Source of the DNA: Aureivirga marina
Lineage (GTDB): Bacteria; Bacteroidota; Bacteroidia; Flavobacteriales; Flavobacteriaceae
Reading direction: 5' to 3'
NCBI RefSeq assembly: GCF_015767265.1
Contig: NZ_JADPIB010000001.1
Location: 496,001-560,000 of the forward strand
Length of the DNA stretch: 64,000 bases
The notes beneath the pieces were generated by a model. It made no database searches. It was not told the origin of the DNA and worked only from the letters and a program-made list of their open reading frames with translations. The position numbers were made by a program, and so were the translations under genes. Below, piece after piece: positions 9,195-18,023 of the stretch; within the stretch, counting starts at the first letter, position 1, and each line of letters opens with the position of its first letter.

Positions 9195-10224
9195 ATTGCT
9201 CTTTTAAAATTTCTTCGGCTGGTTTATTTTGAACTGTAAATCGATTATCTGTTTCTCCATTTACATTTTCATCATTTTGATGCCATTTCCAAATAAATCC
9301 TCCAGCAAACCATTCTTCTTCCCAGAAAGTTTCAAACACTGCTTTTAAAGCATTAATTTGTGCTTGATGGTTTATTGGCTGATCTGCATGACTAGCATCC
9401 CAAGGCTCTTTTGTATTAAAATCAATATTTCTATATCCAAATTCTGTAAACAAAATCTTCTTTTGAATCGTTTCAGATTTGGTTTGTAATTTAGTTTTAA
9501 TTGCTTGCCAAGCAGTTTTTAGAGCTTCTAACTCTGGCGTGTGTGCATCCGAAAGTGGGAAATAAGCATTTACTCCGATGAAATCTAAATCTTCATAAAA
9601 ACTCACATGTTCATATTCATCCCAGTTTGCTGCATAAGTTAATTTTCCAGAATATACTTCTTTAATTTTCGGAATTAATTGTTTCCAAAACATTGGTCTT
9701 TCAACAGAAAATTTTTTCATTTCTGTTCCGATAGCAAACATTTCAAGATTATATCTTTCTGCTATGATAGCATAAGTTAAAATGAAATTTTCATAATTTG
9801 TCTCAAAAATTTGCCATTTTTCTTCCGAATTATAAGAAATATCTCCTGTAAAAGATCCTGGAATCCAAATTTGTGGTTTTAATAAAACTTGGATGTTTTT
9901 TTGATGAAACAGCTTTGAAATTTCTCGGATTCCTTCTTCTGTTTCTCCCCACCAAACTTGTCCTGGCTCAGTATTGTAAAAAATAGATGTTGCTTCTAAG
10001 TTTTGCATAAAACCAAAAGGAATTAAAGCAGACCAATTGGCATTTACGTCTTCAACATGTACAACATCTTCTGGATCAATCACCTCGTTAATAGCCTCAA
10101 AGCTAATCCCATTTACAGGATTAACTTTTGTGGCTACGGGGGATGATAAACCAACCTCGTCTTTATTACAAGACTTGGTAAAAAAACTTGTTATTAATAC
10201 TATCCAAATAATTTTAAAGTTCAT
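9184..10224 (-). CDS. GH113-like TIM-barrel glycoside hydrolase lipoprotein
   Basis: 346 residues. N-terminal lipoprotein signal with C19 (TKSCNKDE, again with an acidic surface-export-like tail). The remainder reads as a TIM barrel of the GH113 / glycoside-hydrolase TIM-barrel-like type, a family that includes beta-mannanases. Probable acid/base E168 in AIGTEM and nucleophile E261 in LFTEFGYR; strand motifs FIGVNAYFP and FIWKWH also fit. Substrate cannot be read from sequence. It starts 10 bases after the DUF547-barrel gene and overlaps the following lipoprotein gene by 11 bases. Clan-level call is good; the exact family needs a profile search. Confidence 0.8.
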   Translation of the reverse strand: MNFKIIWIVLITSFFTKSCNKDEVGLSSPVATKVNPVNGISFEAINEVIDPEDVVHVEDVNANWSALIPFGFMQNLEATSIFYNTEPGQVWWGETEEGIREISKLFHQKNIQVLLKPQIWIPGSFTGDISYNSEEKWQIFETNYENFILTYAIIAERYNLEMFAIGTEMKKFSVERPMFWKQLIPKIKEVYSGKLTYAANWDEYEHVSFYEDLDFIGVNAYFPLSDAHTPELEALKTAWQAIKTKLQTKSETIQKKILFTEFGYRNIDFNTKEPWDASHADQPINHQAQINALKAVFETFWEEEWFAGGFIWKWHQNDENVNGETDNRFTVQNKPAEEILKEQYEN

Positions 10225-10234
10225 CTTTTAAAAT

Positions 10235-11800
10235 TTATTTAGATAAGATATATCTTAATCCTAGGTTAAATGTTTGTCCTAATCCACTTGCTTTTCCTCT
10301 TAAGAATTTAGAATAAGAAGTTTCTACATTTAAAGAAGGTGTAACTTGGAATTTTGCTCCAAATCCAGCTGATGTATAATTTTGAGAGAATTCATTTCCT
10401 AAATCAATTAACTCATAATGTTGTCCATTTACATAAACTGTAATAATATCAGATGGGAAATAACTTAAGAAAGCACTTACAGGAACTCCTAAACTATTAT
10501 TTGCAAATCCTTCTCCTTTTTCTCCGAAGTTATATGCGAAATCAATTTCTCCAAAGAATTGGAATTTATCTGCTCCAAAAGAATAATCATAATAGAATCT
10601 TGTTTCCCAAACATAACTTTTCTTGTCTAAGAAAACACCATCTTTTAATTCATTTTCCACTAAAGGAATAAAGAAAGAAGATTGGAAAGAGAAATTTGAA
10701 ACATTTTTGAAAGGTTGAATTTTAATCGAAGGCGCAATAGAAGTCAATCCGAAAGCAGAAACATTTGGATCATTTTTATATTTGAAAACGCTAGTTGCAC
10801 TTTCTCCACCTTGAGAATTCGATTTAATATTTGCAATAAGACCCACGTTAATTCTAGAGTTTTTAGAAATACCAGTATAAACTTCTAAAGTAGTTGTAAA
10901 GAAATTTGAACGCTCTACATCTTGAACATCTCCATCTTCATTTGCAGCTTTCGTCTGCGTATATAAGTTGTTGAAGATTTTAAAATCCCATTGTCCTTTC
11001 TTTAATAATTTTGAAGGTGTAAATACCTGAATATTTGAACCTTCAGCAGTTTCACCACCTAAAATAGAAGAACCAGCTTGATCATTTAATTTCCAGTTAT
11101 ATTTATAATATTTTACTTTATAATCTTCTGGAATTTGATTCTTTCTATACTGATTAACGTATTGGATTAATGTTTTACCTGTGTTTGTAAAATCCTTTGT
11201 ATACCAAACCATAATTTGAGACATTTCTACTGTATTTTCAGCAGGTTTTACTCTTAAAAATTCTGGATTGTTTAAAGCTAATTTTGTTTGCTTGTCCATT
11301 TGCTTATCTAAAATTTCTGGACGATATGCAAAATCAGTAATTGGAGGACAGCTAATTGCTCCACAAACTAATACAAAGTGAAAACGTGGATCCTCGAAAT
11401 TTCCTCTTAACAATTTGTTCTCTAAATCATTAAGAGTAATCTTTTTTCCTCCTAAATTCATTTTATTCGACTTGAAAAAACCACCTACATCTAAAGGAGA
11501 ATTTATTGGGTAATTATCTGCAATTTGTTTAATCACACCTAAATTGTACACATTGATCCAAAATGCTTTATATTCATTTGCATTTGACTTTGGTACAGTA
11601 ATTTCATTCGAAAGTTCTATCAACTCATCTAAACTTTTCGTATTTTTAGATAACCCTTTATAATCAACAAACCCATCTGTCACATATTTTTTAAAAAAGG
11701 TATCCGATTTATCTAAAAACGAATTAAGTTTTGTCGTCTGTGCGTATGATGTAATCGTAGTAAATACAATAACAACAACTAGTAAGATTTTTTTATTCAT
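10235..11800 (-). CDS. DUF547 domain fused to an outer-membrane-type beta barrel
   Basis: 521 residues. Signal peptide (cleavage near SYAQ), then a DUF547 domain at about 25-215 (KAFWINVYNLGVIKQ, CGAISCPPITDFAY), then about 280 residues of alternating hydrophobic and polar strands with many aromatics, ending LGLRYILSK, which resembles a beta-barrel of the outer membrane. DUF547 proteins are usually stand-alone, as at 1-480, so the fusion is unusual. First gene of a four-gene operon whose other members are a GH113-like lipoprotein, a surface lipoprotein and an Omp85-like barrel; this context suggests an outer-membrane assembly acting on a glycan or surface layer. Function unknown. Confidence 0.8.
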   Translation of the reverse strand: MNKKILLVVVIVFTTITSYAQTTKLNSFLDKSDTFFKKYVTDGFVDYKGLSKNTKSLDELIELSNEITVPKSNANEYKAFWINVYNLGVIKQIADNYPINSPLDVGGFFKSNKMNLGGKKITLNDLENKLLRGNFEDPRFHFVLVCGAISCPPITDFAYRPEILDKQMDKQTKLALNNPEFLRVKPAENTVEMSQIMVWYTKDFTNTGKTLIQYVNQYRKNQIPEDYKVKYYKYNWKLNDQAGSSILGGETAEGSNIQVFTPSKLLKKGQWDFKIFNNLYTQTKAANEDGDVQDVERSNFFTTTLEVYTGISKNSRINVGLIANIKSNSQGGESATSVFKYKNDPNVSAFGLTSIAPSIKIQPFKNVSNFSFQSSFFIPLVENELKDGVFLDKKSYVWETRFYYDYSFGADKFQFFGEIDFAYNFGEKGEGFANNSLGVPVSAFLSYFPSDIITVYVNGQHYELIDLGNEFSQNYTSAGFGAKFQVTPSLNVETSYSKFLRGKASGLGQTFNLGLRYILSK

Positions 11801-11977
11801 AAATCACAATAATTTACCGTTAAAATTGAAAAGATAACAAGCACTAAGTCGAAACAAGAATTAAGTTACTTACAAAAATTTTTATTTTTTTTTTGAAACA
11901 TCTGTAATCAACAACCATTTTTTACTACTAAACCGAAGTAATTGAACAAAAAAGGTATTTAAAATTTTTATCGAAAT

Positions 11978-13309
11978 ATGAAGCATGTAGTTATAATAGG
12001 AAATGGAATTTCGGGGGTAACAACTGCGAGGCACGTTCGAAAAATGAGTGATCAAAAAATTACGATTATTTCAGATGAAACAGATTATTTCTTTTCTAGA
12101 ACAGCCTTAATGTATGTTTATATGGGGCATATGCCTTTCAAAAACACACAACCTTACGAAAATTGGTTTTGGGAGAAAAACAGAATCAATTTAATAAAAA
12201 ATAGAGTAGAAAAAATCGACACAGATTCAAAAAAATTGCTTCTGAAAAACGGTGAAGAAATTACGTATGACAAATTAGTTCTTGCAACTGGATCTAAACC
12301 AAATAAATTCGGTTGGAAAGGTCAAGATTTAGATGGAGTTTCTGGAATGTATTCTAAACAAGATTTAGATGCTATAGAAAAATACACAAAAAACATCAAA
12401 AGAGCTGTAATTGTTGGAGGTGGTTTAATTGGAATTGAACTTGCAGAAATGCTAATTTCAAGAGAGATTCCTGTTACTTTTTTAGTGAGAGAAACAAGTT
12501 TTTGGAACAATGTTTTACCAAAACAAGACTCTCAACTGATTACAAATCATGTAAAAAGTCATCATGTTGATTTAAAATTAGATACAGAACTTCGAGAAAT
12601 TATTCCAGATGAAAATGGAAGAGTAAAAGCAGTTCTTACGAGCAAAGGAGAAACAATCGATTGTCAGTTTGTTGGATTGACAGCTGGAGTTTCGCCAAAT
12701 ATTGACTTTGTTCGTGATTCTAAAATTGAATGTAATAGAGGAATTTTAATCAACAGACATTTAGAAACAAATATTCCTGATGTTTATGCAATTGGAGATT
12801 GTGCAGAACAAGAAAACGCAATCGGAAGAAGAAGACCAATTGAGCAAGTTTGGTATACAGGAAGAATGATGGGAGAAACGCTTGCACAAACACTTTGTGG
12901 AAATCGTAGACAATACAATCCTGGACATTGGTTTAATTCAGCAAAATTCTTTGATATCGAATATCAAACTTATGGATGGGTTACGGCAAGAATTCAAGAA
13001 GATGAACAAGATTATTACTGGGAATCTTCATGTGGTCAAAAAGCAATTCATTTAGTATTTGACAAAAATGATAAATCATTTGTAGGTATTAATACTTTCG
13101 GAATTCGATTACGTCATGAAATGTTTGATAGATGGTTAAATGAGAAAAAATCAATCGAACATGTGTTAGAATATTTGAAAGATGCAAACTTTGATCCAGA
13201 GTTTTACAAGCAACATGAAGAGGAAATTATCAATGGATTTAATCAAAAATTCAATGCTAATATCCAACCAAAGAAGAAAAGCTGGAAACGCATCTTTACA
13301 ACTTTTTAA
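11978..13309 (+). CDS. FAD/NAD(P)-dependent pyridine nucleotide-disulfide-type oxidoreductase
   Basis: 443 residues with two Rossmann dinucleotide-binding segments: IIGNGISG at residues 6-13 for FAD, and VIVGGGLIGIELAE at about 143-156 for NAD(P)H. The FAD-phosphate motif ATGSKP and the C-terminal AIGDCAE motif are present. No redox-active CxxxxC pair follows the first motif, so it is not a thioredoxin- or lipoamide-type reductase; it is closer to rubredoxin or ferredoxin reductases and NirB-like flavin domains. It sits 26 bases upstream of a membrane polyferredoxin gene, so the two probably form an electron-transfer pair from NAD(P)H to an iron-sulfur chain. The terminal acceptor is unknown. 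Confidence 0.85.
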   Translation: MKHVVIIGNGISGVTTARHVRKMSDQKITIISDETDYFFSRTALMYVYMGHMPFKNTQPYENWFWEKNRINLIKNRVEKIDTDSKKLLLKNGEEITYDKLVLATGSKPNKFGWKGQDLDGVSGMYSKQDLDAIEKYTKNIKRAVIVGGGLIGIELAEMLISREIPVTFLVRETSFWNNVLPKQDSQLITNHVKSHHVDLKLDTELREIIPDENGRVKAVLTSKGETIDCQFVGLTAGVSPNIDFVRDSKIECNRGILINRHLETNIPDVYAIGDCAEQENAIGRRRPIEQVWYTGRMMGETLAQTLCGNRRQYNPGHWFNSAKFFDIEYQTYGWVTARIQEDEQDYYWESSCGQKAIHLVFDKNDKSFVGINTFGIRLRHEMFDRWLNEKKSIEHVLEYLKDANFDPEFYKQHEEEIINGFNQKFNANIQPKKKSWKRIFTTF

Positions 13310-13335
13310 ACAAACTCCAACCCAAAAACAACATC

Positions 13336-14916
13336 ATGAAAATTATAAAAAAATTAGGACTAACCCTTTTTATCATTGGTCTTGTTATTTTCACCTCCCT
13401 TATTTTTATTGGGAAATATGAATTAACAGAAAGCACTTTTGATTCTTATGTAAAAAGCAGAGGATTTAAAAGTGAATTATTTATCGATGATATTCAGAAA
13501 AATGTCGTAGGAAAGACATATTCTAATCAATTTGAATTGTCATCAGATATTACTTCTGCACTTGAAAACGCAAACGAAACTTATAAAAAAGAACAACAAT
13601 GGGATAAAGTAATTTGGGACAAACCACATTCTTTATCTTATAGTTTAATAAAACCATCAGCAAAAGGAATTGTTGTAGATAATCAAGGTTTATTTTTCTT
13701 TCTAACTTTTGGTTTAGGAATTATTGGAGCCTTAATGTTCATTATTCCTGATGTCGTTTTACTTGGTCCTCCAGGAATTAAAAACAATGGAATTTACCAA
13801 AGTAAAGCAACAAATAGAGGTTGGATTGGTTACTTGGCTTTTATCTACCTTGTTTCTTTTTATATTTTACTTTATTTCTATGCGGATTACATCGTCAACT
13901 TAGTTTATTTAGTAGATCCAATCAGTAAATCATTAAGTGGAAATGCTGCAAGTCAATGGTTTTTATATGGATTTTTATATTGTACTGTGATGGTTGTGAT
14001 GGGAATTCGAATGTTCATCAAATATCGTCATAACAAATATCAAGTTATTCGAACAGCTTCTGTTTTATTCTTCCAAATTGCTTTTGCATTTTTAATTCCA
14101 GAAATTTTAGTTCGTTTTAATATGCCATATTTTGATTTTAAAAATGCTTGGCCATTAGATTATGATTTCTTTTTTGATTGGAATATTAAAAGTTTAATAA
14201 ACAGTGGAACTTTAGGAATTTTCATGTTAGTTTGGGGAACGATTTTCTCTATCATTATCATTCCTATTGTAGTTTATTTTTATGGAAAAAGATGGTATTG
14301 TTCATGGGTTTGTGGATGTGGAGGATTGGCCGAAACTTTAGGAGATCCTTATAGACAACTTTCTGATAAATCGATGAAAGCATGGAAAATTGAAAGATAT
14401 TTGATTCACTCTGTATTAGTTTTTGCAATTATAATGACTGCAATGACTTTATATACTTATTTCACAGGAGTTGATTCTTTATTTGGAATTAAAACTTATG
14501 ATTTACAATTCTATTATGGATTTTTAATTGGATCTATTTTCTCAGGAGTAATCGGAACAGGATTCTATCCTGTAATGGGGAACAGAGTTTGGTGTCGTTT
14601 TGGTTGTCCACTTGCAGCTTATATGGGAATTGTACAAAGATTCAAATCAAGATTCCGTATTACAACAAATGGTGGACAATGTATTTCATGTGGTAACTGT
14701 TCAACTTATTGTGAGCAAGGAATTGATGTAAGAGCTTATGCACAAAAAGGACAAAATATTGTTCGTGCATCTTGTGTAGGATGTGGAGTTTGTTCTGCTG
14801 TTTGTCCAAGAGGAGTATTAAAATTAGAAAACGGACCAGAAGAAGGAAGAATCCAAGAAAACCCAACATTACTTGGAAACGATATCGATTTAATGAAAAT
14901 GTTGAAAGACAAATAA
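13336..14916 (+). CDS. Membrane polyferredoxin (NapH/NosR/CcoG-like)
   Basis: 526 residues. An N-terminal membrane helix and a periplasmic segment of about 90 residues are followed by several membrane helices, two cytoplasmic cysteine motifs typical of NapH/NosR proteins (C322/C326/C328 in CSWVCGCGG, and C420/C424 in CRFGCP), and a C-terminal pair of 4Fe-4S motifs (C449, C452, C455, C459 and C480, C483, C486, C490). The first motif lacks the usual CP ending. It follows the flavin oxidoreductase gene at 26 bases. A role in moving electrons between a cytoplasmic flavoprotein and the membrane or periplasm is inferred. It is not close to the nap operon at 44839. Confidence 0.85.
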   Translation: MKIIKKLGLTLFIIGLVIFTSLIFIGKYELTESTFDSYVKSRGFKSELFIDDIQKNVVGKTYSNQFELSSDITSALENANETYKKEQQWDKVIWDKPHSLSYSLIKPSAKGIVVDNQGLFFFLTFGLGIIGALMFIIPDVVLLGPPGIKNNGIYQSKATNRGWIGYLAFIYLVSFYILLYFYADYIVNLVYLVDPISKSLSGNAASQWFLYGFLYCTVMVVMGIRMFIKYRHNKYQVIRTASVLFFQIAFAFLIPEILVRFNMPYFDFKNAWPLDYDFFFDWNIKSLINSGTLGIFMLVWGTIFSIIIIPIVVYFYGKRWYCSWVCGCGGLAETLGDPYRQLSDKSMKAWKIERYLIHSVLVFAIIMTAMTLYTYFTGVDSLFGIKTYDLQFYYGFLIGSIFSGVIGTGFYPVMGNRVWCRFGCPLAAYMGIVQRFKSRFRITTNGGQCISCGNCSTYCEQGIDVRAYAQKGQNIVRASCVGCGVCSAVCPRGVLKLENGPEEGRIQENPTLLGNDIDLMKMLKDK

Positions 14917-14921
14917 TATAT

Positions 14922-14953
14922 ATTTCCCCTCTATTACTTCAGAGGGGATTTTT
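14922..14953 (+). terminator. Terminator of the oxidoreductase-polyferredoxin operon
   Basis: Eight-base stem TCCCCTCT / AGAGGGGA followed by TTTTT, directly after the stop codon. Confidence 0.9.
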
Positions 14954-15057
14954 CTAGAAATACCTTATTTCCTATTAAGAAATTCATTTACTATAAACTT
15001 AAGAAACTAAAAACCTCAAAGATGAATTATCCTCCAAATTCAAATAAAAAAACAAGC

Positions 15058-15155
15058 GTTAGGGATTGCAGCGACATCCTTTTTGCTGCCAGCAGTTTTG
15101 CAGCAAAAAGATATAGCGAAAAGCTCGACCCGAAGTTCGACGGAGGGAAACGCCC
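15058..15155. repeat. Dispersed hairpin repeat, copy 2
   Basis: Shares TTAGGGATTGCAGCGACATCC, a T-run, a hairpin (here TTTTTGCTGC / GCAGCAAAAA), AAGATATAGCG and AAAGC(T/C)CGACCC with the copy at 24607-24697. GC-rich against an AT-rich background. I have a general memory of comparable AAAGATATAGCGG-containing intergenic elements in other Flavobacteriaceae, which cannot be checked here. It lies just upstream of the MORN-repeat gene; an open frame runs through it by chance. Confidence 0.75.
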
Positions 15156-15189
15156 ATATCAAAGAATCCTAAATTTTCTTTCAGTTTGT

Positions 15190-15864
15190 ATGTATTTACT
15201 TCCTCTTTTGGTTTTTGCCAGCCAAGAGGAAGTTTATTTAAAAGAATATTTTGACAACGGACAAGTTAAGTCGGAAGGTTGGAAAAAAGGAACGCAAAAA
15301 ATTCGTTATTGGAAATATTATTATGCGGATGGAACTTTAAAAGAAGAAGGTCATTTTAAAAATGGTTTAAAAGAAAATTATTGGAAATCCTATTTTGAAA
15401 ATGGAAGACTAAAAAATGAAGGTTCTTATTCTTATAATCAAAAAAATAATTACTGGAAATCCTATTTTCAGAATGGAAAATTAAAAGAAGAAGGAAGATA
15501 TGTGCAAAATAAAAAAGATCTTTATTGGTTGTATTATTTTGAAAATGGTACGATTAAAGAACGAGGATTTTATAAAAATAATTTAAGAGAACAATTTTGG
15601 GTTTTCTTTCATCAAAATAAAACGAAAAAAGAAGAAGGTCATTATTTAAACGGCTTGAAAACAAAATGGTGGGTTTTTTACAATTCAGTTGGAGAAGTTC
15701 AAAAAAAGTGTCAATTTGTAGATGATAAATGTAGTGGCTACTGCTTGGTTTACGAAAATGAAAAATTAGTGAAAGCTGAGAAGTATGTTAACGACAAAAA
15801 GGTGAATGAATGGACAAGCTATAGTAGCTTCCGAAAAGAAAATAAATTATCCGATTTAAAATGA
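15190..15864 (+). CDS. MORN-repeat (YwqK-like) secreted protein
   Basis: 224 residues from the chosen start. A short signal peptide (MYLLPLLVFAS) is followed by about eight tandem copies of a 23-residue MORN_2-type repeat (pattern YFxNGxLKxEGxYxxxxKxxYW). Such repeats occur in YwqK-family proteins, often labelled antitoxins without proof. The open frame extends upstream to 15022, but those 56 codons are the dispersed repeat at 15058-15155 and give no protein-like sequence, so I start at the ATG at 15190. The stop overlaps the next gene by four bases, placing it in the glycosyltransferase operon. Function unknown. Confidence 0.75.
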   Translation: MYLLPLLVFASQEEVYLKEYFDNGQVKSEGWKKGTQKIRYWKYYYADGTLKEEGHFKNGLKENYWKSYFENGRLKNEGSYSYNQKNNYWKSYFQNGKLKEEGRYVQNKKDLYWLYYFENGTIKERGFYKNNLREQFWVFFHQNKTKKEEGHYLNGLKTKWWVFYNSVGEVQKKCQFVDDKCSGYCLVYENEKLVKAEKYVNDKKVNEWTSYSSFRKENKLSDLK

Positions 15865-16550
15865 CCAAAATTAAAGTAATAATTCCTGCCTATAATGAAG
15901 GGAATTCCATTGCAAATGTTGTGAATGACATTCCTGACATTGTGGAAGAAGTGATTGTTGTAAATAACAATTCTTCTGATACAACGGAAATTAATGCCAA
16001 AAAAGCAGGTGCAACTGTATTGAGAGAGAACAGAAAAGGATACGGTTACGCATGTTTAAAAGGAATGGAATACATAGAAAATCAGACAGATAAACCAGAT
16101 ATTATTGTATTTTTAGATGGCGATTATTCTGATTATCCAGAACAATTATTAGAATTGATTGAACCGATTGAAAAAAATGGAACCGATATGGTAATTGGTG
16201 CGAGAAGTGCAGCTTTCCGAGAAAAAGGTGCAATGACTCCACAGCAAGTTTTTGGAAATTGGTTGGCAACAACTTTAATGAAATGGATTTATGGAGCAAA
16301 GTTTACTGATTTAGGTCCATTTAGAGCGATTAAATATGATAAACTTATGGCTTTAAATATGCAAGACAAAACTTATGGTTGGACGGTTGAAATGCAGATT
16401 AAAGCTTTAAAACAAAAATTTACTTATTGTGAAATTCCAATGAAATACAGAAAAAGAATTGGAGTTTCAAAAGTTTCAGGGACTGTCAAAGGAACAATTA
16501 TGGCAGGTTACAAGATAATTATGTTAATTTTTAAATACAGTATTCGATAG
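15861..16550 (+). CDS. Family 2 glycosyltransferase (polyprenyl-phosphate mannose/glucose synthase type)
   Basis: 229 residues of a GT-A fold. IIPAYNEGNSIANV marks the nucleotide-sugar binding start; the metal-binding DxD is in FLDGDYSD near residue 90; KYRKRIGVSKVSGT near the C-terminus matches dolichyl-phosphate mannose synthase-like enzymes. No membrane helices are evident, as in soluble DPMS-type enzymes. It overlaps the MORN gene by four bases and abuts the next gene, so it is co-translated. It probably charges a lipid carrier with a hexose for the membrane transferases that follow; the donor sugar is unknown. Confidence 0.88.
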   Translation: MTKIKVIIPAYNEGNSIANVVNDIPDIVEEVIVVNNNSSDTTEINAKKAGATVLRENRKGYGYACLKGMEYIENQTDKPDIIVFLDGDYSDYPEQLLELIEPIEKNGTDMVIGARSAAFREKGAMTPQQVFGNWLATTLMKWIYGAKFTDLGPFRAIKYDKLMALNMQDKTYGWTVEMQIKALKQKFTYCEIPMKYRKRIGVSKVSGTVKGTIMAGYKIIMLIFKYSIR

Positions 16551-18023
16551 ATGGAAGTTGTTGTTATTTTAATTTACAGTGTTTCTCTTTTTTTAATTTT
16601 TACGTATAGTTTAATGCAATTGAATTTGCTTTTTAATTATTTAAAATCAAAGAGAAAAAACGATTCAAGTCCTACATTTGATTTTAACAATCCAGATGAA
16701 ATTCCTGTGGTTACTATTCAATTACCACTTTTTAATGAATTATATGTGGTAGAAAGACTTTTAGATAGAATTGCTACAATTGATTATCCAAAAGATAAGT
16801 TAGAAATCCAAGTTTTGGACGATTCTACAGATGAATCTGTTGAAATTACTGCAAAAAAAGTACATAAATTAAAAGAATTAGGATTTGATATTTCTCATAT
16901 ATGTCGTGTAGATCGAGTTGGTTTTAAAGCTGGAGCTTTAAAAGAAGGTTTGGAAATTGCAAAAGGTGATTATATTGCCATTTTTGATGCAGATTTCTTA
17001 CCAGAAAAAGATTTTCTTTACCAAACAATTCCATTTTTTAAAGATGAAAATATTGGAGTTGTTCAAACTCGTTGGGGACATTTAAATAGAGATTATTCAA
17101 CACTTACTAAAATTCAAGCTTTTGCTTTAGATGCACATTTTACTTTAGAACAAGTTGGAAGAAATATTGGTGGACATTTCATCAATTTTAATGGAACTGC
17201 TGGTGTTTGGAGAAAAGAATGTATTCTTGATGCAGGAAACTGGGAAGGAGATACTTTGACAGAGGATTTGGATTTAAGTTATAGAGCTCAGTTAAAAGGT
17301 TGGAAATTTAAATTCTTAGAAAATGTTGTTTCTCCAGCAGAATTGCCAATGGTAATTAGCGCAGCAAAATCGCAACAATTTAGATGGAATAAAGGTGGAG
17401 CAGAAAATTTCAAGAAAATGAAATGGCGAGTTTTAACATGTAAGAAAACGCCTTTAAAAACTAAAATTCACGGAATTCTACATTTATTAAATAGTTCAAT
17501 GTTCGTGAATGTATTTATTGTAGGATTGTTAAGTATTCCAATGTTATATATCAAAAGCTCAAGTCCAGAATATAGAAATTATTTCTTGGCGACAAGTTTC
17601 TTTATTTTGAGTACAATTTTATTCTTTGTTTCTTATTGGTTTACTTTCAAAAAAGTAAATGGTGGCGGAATTAAAAACTTCTGTAAATACATCGCACATT
17701 TCTTTACATTTTTCTCTGTTGCAATTGGATTTTCATTTCATAATTCTATTGCAGTAATCGAAGGTCATCTAGGGAAAAAAAGTGCTTTTATTCGTACGCC
17801 AAAATTCAATGTAAATTCTATCAAAGATTCTTGGAAAGGAAATAAATATTTAACAAAGAAGTTATCACTTTCTGTAATTATCGAAGGACTTTTAATGTTG
17901 TATTTCTTATTCGGAATTTTCAGTGCATTTAAATTGATGGATTTCGGGTTACTTCCTTTCTATTTAATGTCTTTTTTAGGGTTCGGATTTGTATTTATTA
18001 ATTCTTTACGAACAGCATCTTGA
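16551..18023 (+). CDS. Membrane family 2 glycosyltransferase, cellulose synthase-like
   Basis: 490 residues: one N-terminal membrane helix, a GT2 catalytic domain (PLFNELYVVERLL, DDSTDES, DADFLPEKD, TEDLDLSYR and QQFRWNKGG, i.e. the D,D,D,QxxRW pattern of processive or lipid-acting enzymes), then about four C-terminal helices. Related proteins include glucosyl-diacylglycerol synthases and beta-glucan synthases, so a glycolipid or simple polysaccharide product is plausible. It starts at the base after the previous stop and overlaps the next gene by four bases. Confidence 0.88.
   Translation: MEVVVILIYSVSLFLIFTYSLMQLNLLFNYLKSKRKNDSSPTFDFNNPDEIPVVTIQLPLFNELYVVERLLDRIATIDYPKDKLEIQVLDDSTDESVEITAKKVHKLKELGFDISHICRVDRVGFKAGALKEGLEIAKGDYIAIFDADFLPEKDFLYQTIPFFKDENIGVVQTRWGHLNRDYSTLTKIQAFALDAHFTLEQVGRNIGGHFINFNGTAGVWRKECILDAGNWEGDTLTEDLDLSYRAQLKGWKFKFLENVVSPAELPMVISAAKSQQFRWNKGGAENFKKMKWRVLTCKKTPLKTKIHGILHLLNSSMFVNVFIVGLLSIPMLYIKSSSPEYRNYFLATSFFILSTILFFVSYWFTFKKVNGGGIKNFCKYIAHFFTFFSVAIGFSFHNSIAVIEGHLGKKSAFIRTPKFNVNSIKDSWKGNKYLTKKLSLSVIIEGLLMLYFLFGIFSAFKLMDFGLLPFYLMSFLGFGFVFINSLRTAS

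Noticed and set aside
15190-15864. Antitoxin role for the YwqK-like MORN protein
   Set aside because: Family name only; no toxin gene is adjacent and the operon is for glycosyltransferases.
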